A DNA stretch of 19,289 nt from Thalassiosira profunda (Eukaryota; Bacillariophyta; Thalassiosirophyceae; Thalassiosirales; Thalassiosiraceae): assembly GCA_036939355.1 (NCBI GenBank), contig JALLAP010000305.1, positions 1-19,289 on the forward strand, in the 5' to 3' direction. The stretch's first letter is position 1. Each line of letters starts with the position of its first letter. Positions 18,909 through 19,289 of the stretch are shown here, piece by piece. The notes beneath the pieces were generated by a model, which was not told the origin of the DNA, ran no database searches, and worked only from the letters and a program-made list of their open reading frames with translations. The position numbers and the translations under genes were made by a program.

Positions 18909-19289
18909 TCAAGCCAAGCCCAGCAATGAATGCAAATACTTCCGCTTCTTCTCGCGATCCATCTTCACTTTGTGCCATTCCCAGAAGGGCACAGATACAA
19001 CCAGAATCTCATCAAGGCTCGCGATTTGTCGGCGCTTCAGAAGCGTGTTCCCCGTAGGTCGTTTGTTCAGGAAATGAGACGGACCGTCGACTTCGATGCC
19101 AATCTTTGCACCGTTGACTTCCACAAGAGCATCGAGGCTGTAACCGCTCTCGGTCCGCACTTCCTTTTTGGGCTGCAGCCCGATGGACACAAGCGTCGAC
19201 ACGACATCTTCCTGCAAGGTCGAGGGTCTTGCCTCCTGCGAAACAAACGCATCATAGCACCGCTTCTCAAGTGCAGGCGGCAGCCTGAC
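18909..19289 (-). CDS. RAP-domain protein, C-terminal fragment (5' end beyond the window)
   Basis: The minus-strand frame is open from the window edge at 19289 to the TGA at 18911-18909, 126 residues. The segment matches the RAP domain: SGYSLDALVEVNGAKIGIEVDG, then PSHFLN, PTGNTLLKRRQIASL, a hydrophobic strand ILVVSVPFWEW and a closing helix KRKYLHSLLGL. RAP domains end organelle-targeted RNA-binding proteins (often with FAST or octotricopeptide-like helical repeats) that act on mitochondrial or plastid RNA maturation and translation, and resemble PD-(D/E)XK nuclease folds. Nothing upstream of the domain can be seen, so the targeted organelle and partner RNA are unknown. The gene is convergent with the H+-ATPase gene. 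Confidence 0.85.
   Translation of the reverse strand, partial: VRLPPALEKRCYDAFVSQEARPSTLQEDVVSTLVSIGLQPKKEVRTESGYSLDALVEVNGAKIGIEVDGPSHFLNKRPTGNTLLKRRQIASLDEILVVSVPFWEWHKVKMDREKKRKYLHSLLGLA

Noticed and set aside
1..19289. CRISPR arrays, tRNA/rRNA genes, transposable elements or viral insertions
   Set aside because: Scanning by eye showed no spaced direct repeats, no cloverleaf-like sequence, no transposase, reverse transcriptase or capsid-like frames. Weakly structured RNAs cannot be excluded without covariance searches.

Overview
This is nuclear DNA of a eukaryote. Genes are interrupted by short GT-AG introns (about 68-82 nt, one possibly 120 nt), intergenic gaps are short, and genes lie on both strands with no operon logic. 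A photosynthetic stramenopile, most likely a diatom, fits best. Two points support this: a nuclear gene whose N-terminus looks like a bipartite plastid presequence with Phe at the predicted cleavage site, and an F-box-like/Cys-rich protein of a type I recall from diatom genomes. The species cannot be fixed from sequence alone.

Layout. 1-449 (+): 3' end of the signal recognition particle receptor alpha subunit. 921-6056 (+): a full-length ABCC (MRP-type) ABC transporter with four introns and a 15-nt microexon. 6208-7377 (-): F-box-like protein with a Cys-rich zinc-binding C-terminus. 7504-9382 (+): ABC1/UbiB-family atypical kinase with one intron and an apparent single-base frameshift. 9790-11090 (+): thioredoxin-like domain fused to a DUF4395 membrane domain, two introns. 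11209-15259 (-): one gene encoding an SbcD (Mre11-like nuclease) and an SbcC (Rad50-like ATPase) as a single polypeptide, spliced once. 15656-18784 (+): P3A-type plasma-membrane H+-ATPase, two introns. 18909-19289 (-): C-terminal RAP domain of a protein running off the window. Neighbours alternate between convergent pairs (ABCC/F-box, Trx-DUF4395/SbcDC, ATPase/RAP) and divergent pairs (F-box/UbiB, SbcDC/ATPase). They share no obvious pathway.

Assembly quality matters here. Two single-N positions (3042, 17562) are each flanked by exact 72-bp direct copies, the signature of overlapping contig ends joined without merging. A third site (4373-4835) has two 231-bp copies separated by one base and differing at six synonymous positions, which looks like two haplotypes placed end to end. 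Collapsing each one restores the reading frame exactly, so the ABCC and H+-ATPase genes are probably intact in the organism. With the artefacts removed the models give 1512 aa (ABCC) and 968 aa (ATPase).

The most interesting biology is the SbcD-SbcC fusion with a putative plastid-targeting presequence. Next is the thioredoxin-DUF4395 fusion, with three CxxC pairs that suggest a membrane thiol relay.
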